From: Solirubrobacter taibaiensis
GTDB taxonomy: Bacteria; Actinomycetota; Thermoleophilia; Solirubrobacterales; Solirubrobacteraceae
NCBI GenBank assembly: GCA_027587225.1
Contig: JAPDDQ010000008.1
Span: 1 to 64,000 of the forward strand
Direction of reading: 5' to 3'
Length of the DNA stretch: 64,000 nt
In this document: positions 8,829-17,033 of the stretch, in pieces
Layout of the letters: every line of letters begins with the position of its first letter
Numbering within the stretch: position 1 is the stretch's first letter
Program-made: the position numbers and the translations under genes
The notes under the pieces: model-generated
What the model was told of the DNA's origin: nothing
What the model saw: the letters and a program-made list of their open reading frames with translations, nothing else
Database searches by the model: none

Positions 8829-9884
8829 CTAGCGGCGGCCGAACAGCTGGTTGCGGATCTCGCCGAAGGCGAGGGTGAAGAAGCCGAGGGCGATCAGCGC
8901 GACGAGGATCCCGACGCCCGCGAGGCGGGTGTCGCTGTCCCCGAACGCGAGGTCTGCGGTCTGGCTGGCCAGCTTGAGGTTGGTCTCGGCCACCTGACCG
9001 GCCGGGGGCGCGTTGACGGTGGTGCCGCCTCCGCCGCCGCCGTTGCCGGACGTGTCGGTCGAGGCCAGTACGACGTTCTCGTCGCCGCCGCCGTCGGGCG
9101 CGGTGTCCGTCGTGACCGTGCCGTCGGCGGAGGTGGAGGCCGCCGCGTCGGTGCCAGTGCCGGCGTCGCCCGCGGACGAGGTGCTCGCCGTCGCGCCACT
9201 GGACGAGGAACCCGGCGAGCTCGAGCCGCTGGAGGTGCTGCCCGACGTGGACGAGCCCGAGTTCGACGAGCCCGACGAGGAGGAGCCCGACGACGAGGAG
9301 GAGCTACCGCCGCCCGAGCTCGAGGAAGAGGAGCCGCCACCCGACGAGCTGCTCTTGGTGGACCCGGACTTGCTCGAGCCGCTCTTGGTGGTCGTCTTGC
9401 CTGAGCCGCTGTTGGTGGTCTGCGTGGTCGTCGTCTGGGTCTGCGCCGACGGGTTGTTCTGCGCAGCGGGGCTTTGCGTCTGCGTCTGGGTCTGCGTGTT
9501 GTTCTGCGCCGCCGGCGTCTGCGTGGCGGTGCTCGTCGGCGTCGCCGACGACGTCGGCGTGGGCGTCGGCTTCGCCCGGCTCTTGAGCCAGTCGTCGTAG
9601 GAGCTGATCCGCTCCCACTCCGTCCAGTCGGCGGTCTTGAGCAGCTTGCCGTCGCTGTCGTTGTACTGGATCTGGTTGTTCTCGAAGTCGTAGCTGATGC
9701 CCGGGATCGGCGTGCAGGCCACGTCGTCGTAGCCCGGCAGCGTGTCGCGCCCGTCGCTGTAGGTCTGACCGTCGATCGTGACCTCGACCGGGGCCGGATG
9801 CTTCGCCGGGTTCGTCACGCCTTGAGCGTGCGCGACTCCCGGCAGCAATGCCCATGCGGCAATGAGGACGGCGAAACGCTTCAT
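8829..9884 (-). CDS. Cell-surface protein with Ser/Thr-rich stalk and C-terminal membrane anchor
   Basis: A 351-residue protein. A signal peptide (MKRFAVLIAAWALLPGVAHA) leads into a compact ~90-residue N-terminal domain containing DVACTPIPGISYDFENN and DWTEWERISSYDDWL. About 170 residues of Thr/Gln/Ser/Gly low complexity follow, resembling a wall-spanning stalk. Then comes a C-terminal hydrophobic helix (LAGVGILVALIALGFFTLAF) with a short basic tail (FGRR). This layout fits a protein anchored in the membrane and displaying its N-terminal domain outside. Its ATG overlaps the symporter stop by 1 nt (TGATG), indicating coupling. It probably works with the transporter as a surface or substrate-capture component, by context only. 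Confidence 0.75.
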   Translation of the reverse strand: MKRFAVLIAAWALLPGVAHAQGVTNPAKHPAPVEVTIDGQTYSDGRDTLPGYDDVACTPIPGISYDFENNQIQYNDSDGKLLKTADWTEWERISSYDDWLKSRAKPTPTPTSSATPTSTATQTPAAQNNTQTQTQTQSPAAQNNPSAQTQTTTTQTTNSGSGKTTTKSGSSKSGSTKSSSSGGGSSSSSSGGGSSSSSSGSSSSGSSNSGSSTSGSTSSGSSSPGSSSSGATASTSSAGDAGTGTDAAASTSADGTVTTDTAPDGGGDENVVLASTDTSGNGGGGGGTTVNAPPAGQVAETNLKLASQTADLAFGDSDTRLAGVGILVALIALGFFTLAFGEIRNQLFGRR

Positions 9885-11320
9885 CAGGCGACCACCAACG
9901 GTTGATTCTGGGAGGGAGCGTGGGGAGGAGGTGCGGGGACCGGCCAGTTGCCGGGGACGACCAGCGGCGGGTGCGCGGGCCGGGCGTCGTCATCGACGAA
10001 CAGCTTGCGTTCCTCGAAGATCGCGTCGTCGAGGAGGTCCACCTGGCGCGCCACGACCGTGGCGCTGACGGCGGCGGTGGTGACGTTGGTCGCGGTGCGA
10101 GCCATGTCGGCGATGACGCTGATCGGGATCGTCGCCGCGACGAACTCGAGCGGCAGTCCGGCCGCCGACATCACCGTGGCGGCCGACACCGTCGCGGCGC
10201 CGGGCACGCCCGCGATACCGACGGAGACGACGATGCACAGGACCACGAGCACCGCGTAGTCGGTCGCCGAGTAGGCGATGCCGTACGCGTTGATGCCCCA
10301 CACGGCGATCAGGATCGGCCAGATGCCGGCGCAGCCGGGCATGCCGATCGTGGACCCGAGCGGCGCCGTGAAGTGCGCGACTTCGGGGTGGACGCCGACC
10401 TTGTGCGTGAGCTGGCGCGTCGTGACCGGCAGCGTGCCGGCGCTGCTCTGCGTGGTGAACGCGAGCAGCTGCGCCGGGAAGATCTTGCGGAAGAACGCGA
10501 CGGGCGAGACGTTCGCGAACGCGCTCAGGATCACGCTGTTGACCGCGTAGGTGTGGATCGCGCAGGCGACCCAGACGAGGGCGAGCAGCCCGAGCAGCGA
10601 CCAGAAGCTCTTGCCGAGGTTCGTGCTCGAGCCGACCATGCTGGCCGTCAGCGCGACGATCGCGTACGGCGTCATCCGGATCACGTAGCTGACGACCTTG
10701 AAGACGACGAGCTTGATCGCCTCGGCGCCGATCGCGAACGGCCTGACCTTCTCGCCCTCCTTCTCGACGAGCGAGAGGTAGGCCACCGAGAGCGTGACCG
10801 CGATCAGGATGATCGGGATGACGGAATTGGAGGCGAAGCTGCCGACGACGTTGGTGGGGAAGAAGCTCACGACCACCTGGCTGAACTGCTGGACCTGACC
10901 CGCGATCGCATCGTCCGGAAGCGTGCCGAGGGCGCCGTCGACGCCGGCGCCGGGCCGGAAGATGAACGCGAGGCCGAGCGCCAGGACGATGCCGACGGCG
11001 TTGCTGCCGAGCAGCCACAGCGCCGAGCGCAGGCCGATGCTCCTGAGCTTGGCGATGCTCCCGAGCGACGTGATCGCGGAGACGATCGCGACCAGGATCA
11101 GCGGACCCACCGTGGCCAGCAGGACGTTGATGTAGATGCGGCCGATCGGATCGACCGCCGAGACGTGCTCACCGGCGAAGTACCCGATCGGGATACCGGC
11201 GGCCAACGCGAACAGCGCGATGACACTGAAGTTCAGGCTACGCTTGCGCAGCCACCAGATACCGGCCCAGGTGGCCGCAACCGCCGCTAGGGTCGCCAGC
11301 GACGGCCAATCGAATTTCAT
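9884..11320 (-). CDS. Dicarboxylate/amino acid:cation symporter, TcyP-like
   Basis: A 478-residue polytopic protein of the DAACS (glutamate transporter fold) family. Early helices (AGIWWLRKRSLNFSVIALFALAAG and LATVGPLILVAIVSAITSL) and the TTQSSAGTLPVTTRQL / GSTIGMPGCAGI re-entrant-loop motifs are visible. The N-terminal sequence and length resemble the B. subtilis cystine symporter TcyP more than DctA or GltP. The substrate is therefore plausibly L-cystine, but this is inferred. The C-terminal 45 residues are cytosolic and proline-rich. GGAGG lies 10 nt before the ATG. It is the first gene of the leftward run that includes a surface protein, a thioredoxin-like secreted protein and a cysteine-desulfurase-like enzyme. 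Confidence 0.85.
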   Translation of the reverse strand: MKFDWPSLATLAAVAATWAGIWWLRKRSLNFSVIALFALAAGIPIGYFAGEHVSAVDPIGRIYINVLLATVGPLILVAIVSAITSLGSIAKLRSIGLRSALWLLGSNAVGIVLALGLAFIFRPGAGVDGALGTLPDDAIAGQVQQFSQVVVSFFPTNVVGSFASNSVIPIILIAVTLSVAYLSLVEKEGEKVRPFAIGAEAIKLVVFKVVSYVIRMTPYAIVALTASMVGSSTNLGKSFWSLLGLLALVWVACAIHTYAVNSVILSAFANVSPVAFFRKIFPAQLLAFTTQSSAGTLPVTTRQLTHKVGVHPEVAHFTAPLGSTIGMPGCAGIWPILIAVWGINAYGIAYSATDYAVLVVLCIVVSVGIAGVPGAATVSAATVMSAAGLPLEFVAATIPISVIADMARTATNVTTAAVSATVVARQVDLLDDAIFEERKLFVDDDARPAHPPLVVPGNWPVPAPPPHAPSQNQPLVVA

Positions 11321-11361
11321 AGTGTTCTAGCCCCTCCAATGGACCCGACCAAGTGCTGCGG

Positions 11362-11398
11362 GTAGACAATCTACACCAAGCTGATCGGGTTTGTCCAA
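11362..11398 (-). promoter_or_regulatory. Putative promoter with overlapping inverted-repeat operator
   Basis: Upstream of the symporter, on the minus strand, TTGGAC (11398-11393) could serve as -35, and TGTAGA (11375-11370), 17 nt away, as -10. A perfect inverted repeat GTAGA-N3-TCTAC occupies 11362-11374, on top of the -10. This is a classical repressor position. Which regulator binds is unknown; the half site TAGAC resembles sulfur-regulator sites but does not fit one fully. Confidence 0.4.
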
Positions 11399-11406
11399 AT
11401 TAAGGG

Positions 11407-12564
11407 TCAGAGGCTGCGCCGATGGACCGTGGCCAGCTCCCGATCGGCGACGGCCGGTTGTCCTTCCAGCAGGCGTTTGAAGCGCATCGTCGGCTCGATG
11501 TCCCCGCCGATCACGTAGCCCAGCCGGGCCCGTGGTGAGCAATCGATGCCCTCGTCGGTCTGCGCCCAGAACACGAGCTCGACCTCGGTCGGGCACAGGC
11601 TCGTGTAGTCGAGCAGGTGCAGCCCGAAGCGGTACGCCTCCCCCGGGCCGATCAGGATCGGGTCCGCGAGCCGTGTGCCGGCGCGCTCGCTCATCGCCAT
11701 TGGTCCGTATGGGTACTTCGCGTCGGCGTCCAGATGCGCCGCCAGCGCCGCCCACACGTCCGGCAACGGTAGCTCATACGTGCGGTGCAGGTGCACCGTC
11801 TGGCCACCGCCGCCGAGCAGCAGGTGGGAGGCGTACCCGGCGCTCAGCACCTCGATCCCGACCATGGTCAGCAGCCGCGGCACGGTCGCGCGGTTGAGCA
11901 CCGTGATGTCGAAGATCGGGTCCTCGTAGTAACCGACGCCGCCGCGGAACGTCCAGCGCGCGGGCTCCGCCGACCACGTGCCCGGGCGCGGGTTCTCGTC
12001 GTCCTGCCAGGCCCGGCACTCGTCCGCGACCGTGACGTCCGCGAACGCGATCGACTGCGCCGCGGGGGCGGGCGCGGCCGGCGGCAGAACCGGGACCGGG
12101 CGCGGGAGCGGCGGCACGGGCGCGCTGTCGGCGGACCGCAGCACCCAGTCGGCGCCGTTGACCTTGCGCACGAGCCACTCGCCGAGCTCTGCCGTGCTGC
12201 GCACGCGCAGATCGAAGTACGCCGTGGTCTCCGGCAACCCGGGCGGCCAGGCGTCGTCGAGCCGGACCGGCAGCACGTACTCCTCCCCGCTCTCCAGCGC
12301 CCGGCTGAGCGCCATCTGGCGCTCGAAGTTCGTGTACGGCTTCGCGCAGTAGTCCTCGGAGATCAGCAGCAGGCAGTAGCGCGACTCGTCGCTGTAGATG
12401 CGGCCGAGATCATCGAGGAGGTTCGTGCCCCAGGTCTCCCACAGGTAGTGCTCGTCGAAGTACAGGCGCACCTCGTTGGCCTGCGCGATCCGCGCGATCG
12501 CGCGCGCCACCTCACGATCCTCGCCGGCGTACGAGAGCGCGACGTCGTAGGTGTAGCTGGACAC
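11407..12564 (-). CDS. TIR-domain protein with beta-rich C-terminal domain
   Basis: A 385-residue protein starting at GTG 12564. Residues 1-135 form a TIR domain: YDVALSYAGEDREVARAIA, YLWETWGTNLLDDLGRIY, CLLLISEDY and NFERQMALSRAL. Glu81 sits where catalytic glutamate lies in NAD-consuming TIR proteins. A proline-rich linker (about 150-175) leads to a ~200-residue C-terminal domain of unknown, apparently beta-rich fold (YYEDPIFDITVLNRATVPRLL, LPDPILIGPGEAYRFGL-like segments). By family it may degrade NAD or make a cyclic-ADPR-type signal upon activation, as in TIR-based defence or signalling. It is divergent from a LuxR-ATPase gene with 39 bp between starts. No other defence gene is adjacent. 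Confidence 0.8.
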   Translation of the reverse strand: MSSYTYDVALSYAGEDREVARAIARIAQANEVRLYFDEHYLWETWGTNLLDDLGRIYSDESRYCLLLISEDYCAKPYTNFERQMALSRALESGEEYVLPVRLDDAWPPGLPETTAYFDLRVRSTAELGEWLVRKVNGADWVLRSADSAPVPPLPRPVPVLPPAAPAPAAQSIAFADVTVADECRAWQDDENPRPGTWSAEPARWTFRGGVGYYEDPIFDITVLNRATVPRLLTMVGIEVLSAGYASHLLLGGGGQTVHLHRTYELPLPDVWAALAAHLDADAKYPYGPMAMSERAGTRLADPILIGPGEAYRFGLHLLDYTSLCPTEVELVFWAQTDEGIDCSPRARLGYVIGGDIEPTMRFKRLLEGQPAVADRELATVHRRSL

Positions 12565-12603
12565 GCCCGCATCATGCCGCAGCCGACCGCATAGGATCAG
12601 CGC

Positions 12604-15345
12604 GTGCTGCTCGAGCGCGACACTGAGTTGTTCGCTCTGCAAACACTTGCGGAGGCGTCGGCGCGCGGCGAATCCGGGCTGATGGTGGTCGAGGGGCCGG
12701 CGGGGATCGGGAAGACGCGCCTGCTCGACGAGCTGCGCCGAGCCGTCTCCGCCGAGGACGTGCGCGTGCTGACCGCCCGCGGGAGCGAGCTCGAGCAGGC
12801 GCTCGCGTTCGGAGCCGTGCGTCAGCTCTTCGAGCCCGCGGTGTCCGACGTCCTGCTCCAGGGCGCCGCCGCGACCGCGCGTGAGGTCTTCGACGGCCCG
12901 GCGAGCGACGCGACCGGCGAGGAGTCCTCGTTCGCGATCCTGCACGGGCTCTACCGGCTGACGCTCAAGCTCGCCGACCAGGCGCCGCTGCTGCTGGTGC
13001 TCGACGATCTGCAGTGGTGTGACGAGCCGTCGCTGCGCTGGCTGTGTTACCTGGTGCGGCGCCTGGACGGGCTGGGCGTGGCCGTGGTGTGCGGGGTCCG
13101 GCCGTTCGAGCGGCACGCGCACGCGCATCTGATCGGCGAGATCGTGCGCGATCCACTGACCGTGGCCCTGCGCCCGCAGCCACTGAGCGAGCGGGCCGGA
13201 GCGGAGCTGATCGGCGGAGACGAGGTGTTCGCCCGTGCCTGCCACGACGCCACCGGCGGGAACCCGCTGCTGCTGATGGAGCTGGCCAAGGCGCTGCGCT
13301 CGGAGCAGGTCCCGCCGGACGCCGAGCACGTGGCCGAGCTCGAGAAGATCGCGCCGCGCGCGGCGTCGCGCGCCGTGCTCGTGCGCCTCGGCCGCTTGAG
13401 CCGCGACGCGGCGGCGATGGCCCACGCGACCGCCGTGCTCGGCGACGACGCCGCGTTCCCGCTCCTGGCCGAGCTCGCCGGCCTGGACGACGCCGCCGCC
13501 GTCATCGCCGCCGGCCAGTTGGTGGGCGCCGAGGTGTTCGCCGACCGGGCGCCGACGGCGTTCACGCATCCGCTCATTCGTGCGGCCGTGTACGAGGACA
13601 TGCCGGCCCACGAGCGCTCGCTCGCGCACGAACAGGCCGCCCGGCTGCTGCGCGAGCACGGCGCCGGTCCCGGACCCGTGGCCACGCAGCTCGTGCAGGC
13701 GCCGCCGCGCGGCGAGCCGTGGGTCGTCGACGTGCTCGAGCGGGCTGCGCTCACCGCGCAGCGTGCGGGCGCTCCGGCGAGTGCGGCGACCTACCTGGCC
13801 CGCGCGCTCGCCGAGCCGCCGCCGCCCGAGCGCCGCGCGAACGTCCTGCTGGCGCTTGCCGGCTCGAAGCCCGCCGGGCAGAGCCAGGAACACCTGCGTG
13901 AGGTACTGGAGCTGACCGACGCCGCGGTCCTACGCGGCACGGCCACGCTGCACCTGTCCGGTGGGCTCTTGATGCTCGGCCGCGCCGACGAGGCGGTCGC
14001 CCTGTCGCGGCGGATGGCGGCAGAGCTCCCGCCCGAGGCCGATGAGCTGCGCGCCGCGCTCGACGCGATCGAGGTGACCGCCGGATTCTTCGGCGCCGCA
14101 CCGGTCGCTCCCGAGCGCCTGGCCGCCTACCGGCGATTGCCCCTCCAGCCGGGCACCGGTCCGAAGCTGCTGGCGGCGATCGCGGCCTACCAGCAGGCAT
14201 ACGGGGGTGGCACGGCGGACGAGTGCGCGACGCTCGCACTCGCGGCGCTGGCGGGCGGCGACCTGCTCAGAAGCGGGAACCTCATCCCCGTGGTGATGGC
14301 GACGATGGTGGTCGTGCTGGCTGACCGCGAGGAGGCCGCGACCGTGTGGTCCGCGATGCTCGACCATGTGCATTCGAGTGGCTCGCTGGACTTCAAGTCG
14401 GCGACCAGCGTCTGCGGCGGGTACACGCAGCTGCGCAGGGGCGAGCTCGCCGAAGCCGAGGCTTCGCTGCGTGACGGGATCGAGGAGCTGATCCTCGGCG
14501 GTACCACCAACGGCCGCACCGAGATGGCCGCCTGGCTCGCGACGATCGAGCGCGAGCGCGGGAACCTCGCCGCCGCGCGACGCGAGCTGGAGGCGGTGAC
14601 CGATCCCGGGGACGGCTCGCAGGCCGCGCGCTATTGGCTCGACAGCCACGCCGAACAGCTGCTCGCGGAGGAGCGGTTCGAGGCGGCGCTCGCCGTCGCC
14701 CGTGACGCCGGGCAGCGCTTCGCGGGCCTGGCCGCGATCGACACGCCGGCACGGTCGCACGAGGCGCTCGCGCTGCACCACCTCGGTCGTGAAGCGGAAG
14801 CGATCGCCGCGGCGGAGGCCGAGGCAGAGACGGCACGACGCTGGGGAGGGCCCTCGATCGTCGCGCGGGCCTTGCGCGTGCTCGGCACCGTCGAGCGGGA
14901 CCCGGAACGGCTGCGCGCGGCCGCGCAGGTCGCGGCGGAGTCGCCGGCGCGACTGGAGCTCGCGAAGGCGCTGGTGGCCGAGGGCGCCGCGCTGCGGGCC
15001 ACCCGCCATCCCACCGAGGCCCGGGACCTGCTGCGGCAGGGGCTGGGCATCGCGGCTGCACTCGGCGCCGACGCGCTCGCCGTGCACGCGCGCCAAGAGC
15101 TGTACGCCGCGGGCGGACGCCCGCGCACGACCGCATTGCGCGGCGTGGACGCGCTCACCCCGTCCGAGCGGCGGGTGACCGAGCGCGCCGCCGCCGGGCA
15201 GACGAACCGCGCGATCGCCGAAGCGCTGTTCGTCACTCCCAAGACGGTCGAGCTGCACCTGCGCAACGCGTATCGCAAGCTCGGCGCGCAGACGCGGCGC
15301 GACCTCGCCGGGCTGTTCGAGGCGGCGCCGGTCGGCAAATCCTAG
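12604..15345 (+). CDS. ATPase-LuxR family transcriptional regulator
   Basis: A complete 913-residue regulator starting at GTG. The N-terminal ATPase has Walker A GPAGIGKTR (about residues 31-39) and Walker B LLLVLDDLQWCD (about 130-141). A long alanine-rich helical region follows. The C-terminus is a LuxR helix-turn-helix (LTPSERRVTERAAAGQTNRAIAE, then LFVTPKTVELHLRNAYRKLG). It belongs to the LAL-type/MalT-like regulators, which couple ATP binding and an inducer to transcription. The inducer is unknown. It is divergent from the TIR gene and could control it, or itself, from the 39-bp shared gap. Confidence 0.9.
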   Translation: MLLERDTELFALQTLAEASARGESGLMVVEGPAGIGKTRLLDELRRAVSAEDVRVLTARGSELEQALAFGAVRQLFEPAVSDVLLQGAAATAREVFDGPASDATGEESSFAILHGLYRLTLKLADQAPLLLVLDDLQWCDEPSLRWLCYLVRRLDGLGVAVVCGVRPFERHAHAHLIGEIVRDPLTVALRPQPLSERAGAELIGGDEVFARACHDATGGNPLLLMELAKALRSEQVPPDAEHVAELEKIAPRAASRAVLVRLGRLSRDAAAMAHATAVLGDDAAFPLLAELAGLDDAAAVIAAGQLVGAEVFADRAPTAFTHPLIRAAVYEDMPAHERSLAHEQAARLLREHGAGPGPVATQLVQAPPRGEPWVVDVLERAALTAQRAGAPASAATYLARALAEPPPPERRANVLLALAGSKPAGQSQEHLREVLELTDAAVLRGTATLHLSGGLLMLGRADEAVALSRRMAAELPPEADELRAALDAIEVTAGFFGAAPVAPERLAAYRRLPLQPGTGPKLLAAIAAYQQAYGGGTADECATLALAALAGGDLLRSGNLIPVVMATMVVVLADREEAATVWSAMLDHVHSSGSLDFKSATSVCGGYTQLRRGELAEAEASLRDGIEELILGGTTNGRTEMAAWLATIERERGNLAAARRELEAVTDPGDGSQAARYWLDSHAEQLLAEERFEAALAVARDAGQRFAGLAAIDTPARSHEALALHHLGREAEAIAAAEAEAETARRWGGPSIVARALRVLGTVERDPERLRAAAQVAAESPARLELAKALVAEGAALRATRHPTEARDLLRQGLGIAAALGADALAVHARQELYAAGGRPRTTALRGVDALTPSERRVTERAAAGQTNRAIAEALFVTPKTVELHLRNAYRKLGAQTRRDLAGLFEAAPVGKS

Positions 15346-15393
15346 GGTCTACGTCTCGGGTCCACCGAGTTGTTCGGGACGGTCGGTCACCGC

Positions 15394-15594
15394 ATGGTGT
15401 GCACACCGATGAACCCACCCGTCCAGATCCACCTCGAGCTGCGCATCGACGGCGCGGCACCGATCGGCCACGCGACGCTGGAGGGCGGAGACCCACGCCC
15501 GTTCTCCGGCTGGGTCGGCCTCGTCTCCGCCGTCGAGGAACTGGTGAATGAGCAGCGCGGGCTCAAGTTCGAGGCCGCAGCACCCGAGATCTAA
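15394..15594 (+). CDS. Small hypothetical protein
   Basis: A 66-residue protein (an alternative ATG at 15409 gives 61). The core IHLELRIDGAAPIGHATLEGG followed by FSGWVGLVSAVEELVNEQRG looks like a beta-hairpin plus helix and is acidic. It reads like a genuine small cytoplasmic protein, but the family is not recognised. It lies 13 bp upstream of the LCP gene in the same direction. Confidence 0.55.
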   Translation: MVCTPMNPPVQIHLELRIDGAAPIGHATLEGGDPRPFSGWVGLVSAVEELVNEQRGLKFEAAAPEI

Positions 15595-15607
15595 TGGGAT
15601 CCCCTCG

Positions 15608-17023
15608 ATGCCTGCGCCTTCCTCCCACCGCGGCGCGCTCGGTCGCCTGGTGGCGGCGTGCGCAATCGTCTTCGCCTGCTGCGCCGCGGGCGTGGTCGCT
15701 GTCGGGGCGAACGAGCTGCACGCCACCGCGCGGGCCCTTGAGGCCCAGCCGCGCGTCGATCTCGACGGGGTGCTCACGAGCACGACGTCCGGTAGCCCCG
15801 CGGCGAGCGGCAGCGGCCGGACCATCCTGCTGATCGGTTCCGACCATCGCGCCAAGACGGCGTCCCGCAACGCGCGGTCGGACACGATGATGCTCGTCCG
15901 CCTCAGCCCGCGGGCCAAGGCGGTGACGGTGCTCTCGATCCCCCGCGACCTGAAGGTGACGATCAAGGGCCAGACCGCCAAGCTCAACGCCGCCTACGCC
16001 TACGGTGGCGCACCGCTGACCGTCAAGACGCTGCGCTCGGTGCTCGGGGTCAGCGTCGATCACGTGATCGACGTGGACTTCGCCGGCTTCCGCGGGCTCG
16101 TGAACGAGCTCGGGTGCGTCTACACCGACGTCGATCGCCGCTACTTCAACCGCAACGACGGCACGCCCGCCACCAACTTCGCCTCGATCGACGTGCAGGC
16201 CGGCTATCAGCGCCTGTGCGGCGCCGACGCGCTCGACTACGTCCGCTACCGCCACGGCGACAACGACCTCGTGCGCGCCGCCCGCCAGCAGGACTTCCTG
16301 CGCCAGGCCCGCGCGCAGTTCGGTGTCGCCGAGCTGCTCGGCGATCGCCACGCGCTGCTGCGCCTGCTCGGCGAGAACACCCGCACCGACATCCGCGGCT
16401 CCAAGCAGATCACCACCCTGGCCAAGCTCGCCGTCGACGCCGCCGACAAGCCCGTCCAGCAGGTCCCGTTCCCGGCCACGATCGGCCCCTCGTACGTCAC
16501 CGCCACGTCGGCGCAGATCAAGACGACCGTGCGGCGGTTCCTGCATCCGACCGTCGCCGTGGCGCAGGCCACCACGGAAAAGCCGCGCCGCGCGAAGCGC
16601 AAGAAGACCGCTCGCGCGACCGGACTCGTGGCCGCGGCAGCGCCTCCGTCGCTCGACGCCCCGTTCGGCTTCCTCTACCCCACCCGTCGCCGCTCCGGCG
16701 CGGCCTACGACAGCGCCCGTGCCTACACGATCAAGGACGGGCAGGGCACGCGTCACGCCGCGTACAGGCTCTCCGTCCGCGCGGCGCTCGGCGAGTACTA
16801 CGGCGTACAGGGCACCGACTGGACCGACCCGCCGATCCTCGCCGCCCCGGACGAGCAGCGCACGCTCGGTGATCGCACATTCGACCTCTACTACGACGGC
16901 AGCCACCTGCGGCGGGTCGCGCTGCGCACGTCCGAGGGCTCGTGGTGGGTCACGAACACGCTCACGCTCGGCTTGAGCAACGCGCAGATGCTCGCCATCG
17001 CACGCAGCCTCCGCGCCGCGTAG
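15608..17023 (+). CDS. LytR-CpsA-Psr (LCP) family protein
   Basis: A 471-residue membrane-anchored protein. One N-terminal transmembrane helix (LVAACAIVFACCAAGVVAVGA) precedes an extracytoplasmic LCP domain: ILLIGSDHRAK, ARSDTMMLVRLSP, TVLSIPRDLKV, HVIDVDFAGFRGLVNELGCV and LDYVRYRHGDNDLVRAARQQDFL. The arginines and aspartates that bind the polyprenyl pyrophosphate head group in this family are present. By family it transfers glycopolymers from a lipid carrier to peptidoglycan. The ~170 residues after the LCP core form an extra C-terminal domain starting around FGFLYPTRRRSG, of unknown role. The ATG at 15608 places the membrane helix right at the N-terminus. Confidence 0.9.
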   Translation: MPAPSSHRGALGRLVAACAIVFACCAAGVVAVGANELHATARALEAQPRVDLDGVLTSTTSGSPAASGSGRTILLIGSDHRAKTASRNARSDTMMLVRLSPRAKAVTVLSIPRDLKVTIKGQTAKLNAAYAYGGAPLTVKTLRSVLGVSVDHVIDVDFAGFRGLVNELGCVYTDVDRRYFNRNDGTPATNFASIDVQAGYQRLCGADALDYVRYRHGDNDLVRAARQQDFLRQARAQFGVAELLGDRHALLRLLGENTRTDIRGSKQITTLAKLAVDAADKPVQQVPFPATIGPSYVTATSAQIKTTVRRFLHPTVAVAQATTEKPRRAKRKKTARATGLVAAAAPPSLDAPFGFLYPTRRRSGAAYDSARAYTIKDGQGTRHAAYRLSVRAALGEYYGVQGTDWTDPPILAAPDEQRTLGDRTFDLYYDGSHLRRVALRTSEGSWWVTNTLTLGLSNAQMLAIARSLRAA

Positions 17024-17033
17024 CTTTCCGGGC

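Noticed and set aside
5063..8878. A 1271-codon open frame on the plus strand
   Set aside because: Opposes two well-supported minus-strand genes; Arg/Gly/Val-rich shadow typical of high-GC DNA.
9013..9600. Plus-strand Glu/Pro/Val-rich frame
   Set aside because: Mirror image of the Ser/Thr-rich stalk of the surface protein.
11362..11374. Full McbR-type site upstream of the symporter
   Set aside because: Only one TAGAC half is present; the repeat is GTAGA-N3-TCTAC, so the regulator cannot be named.
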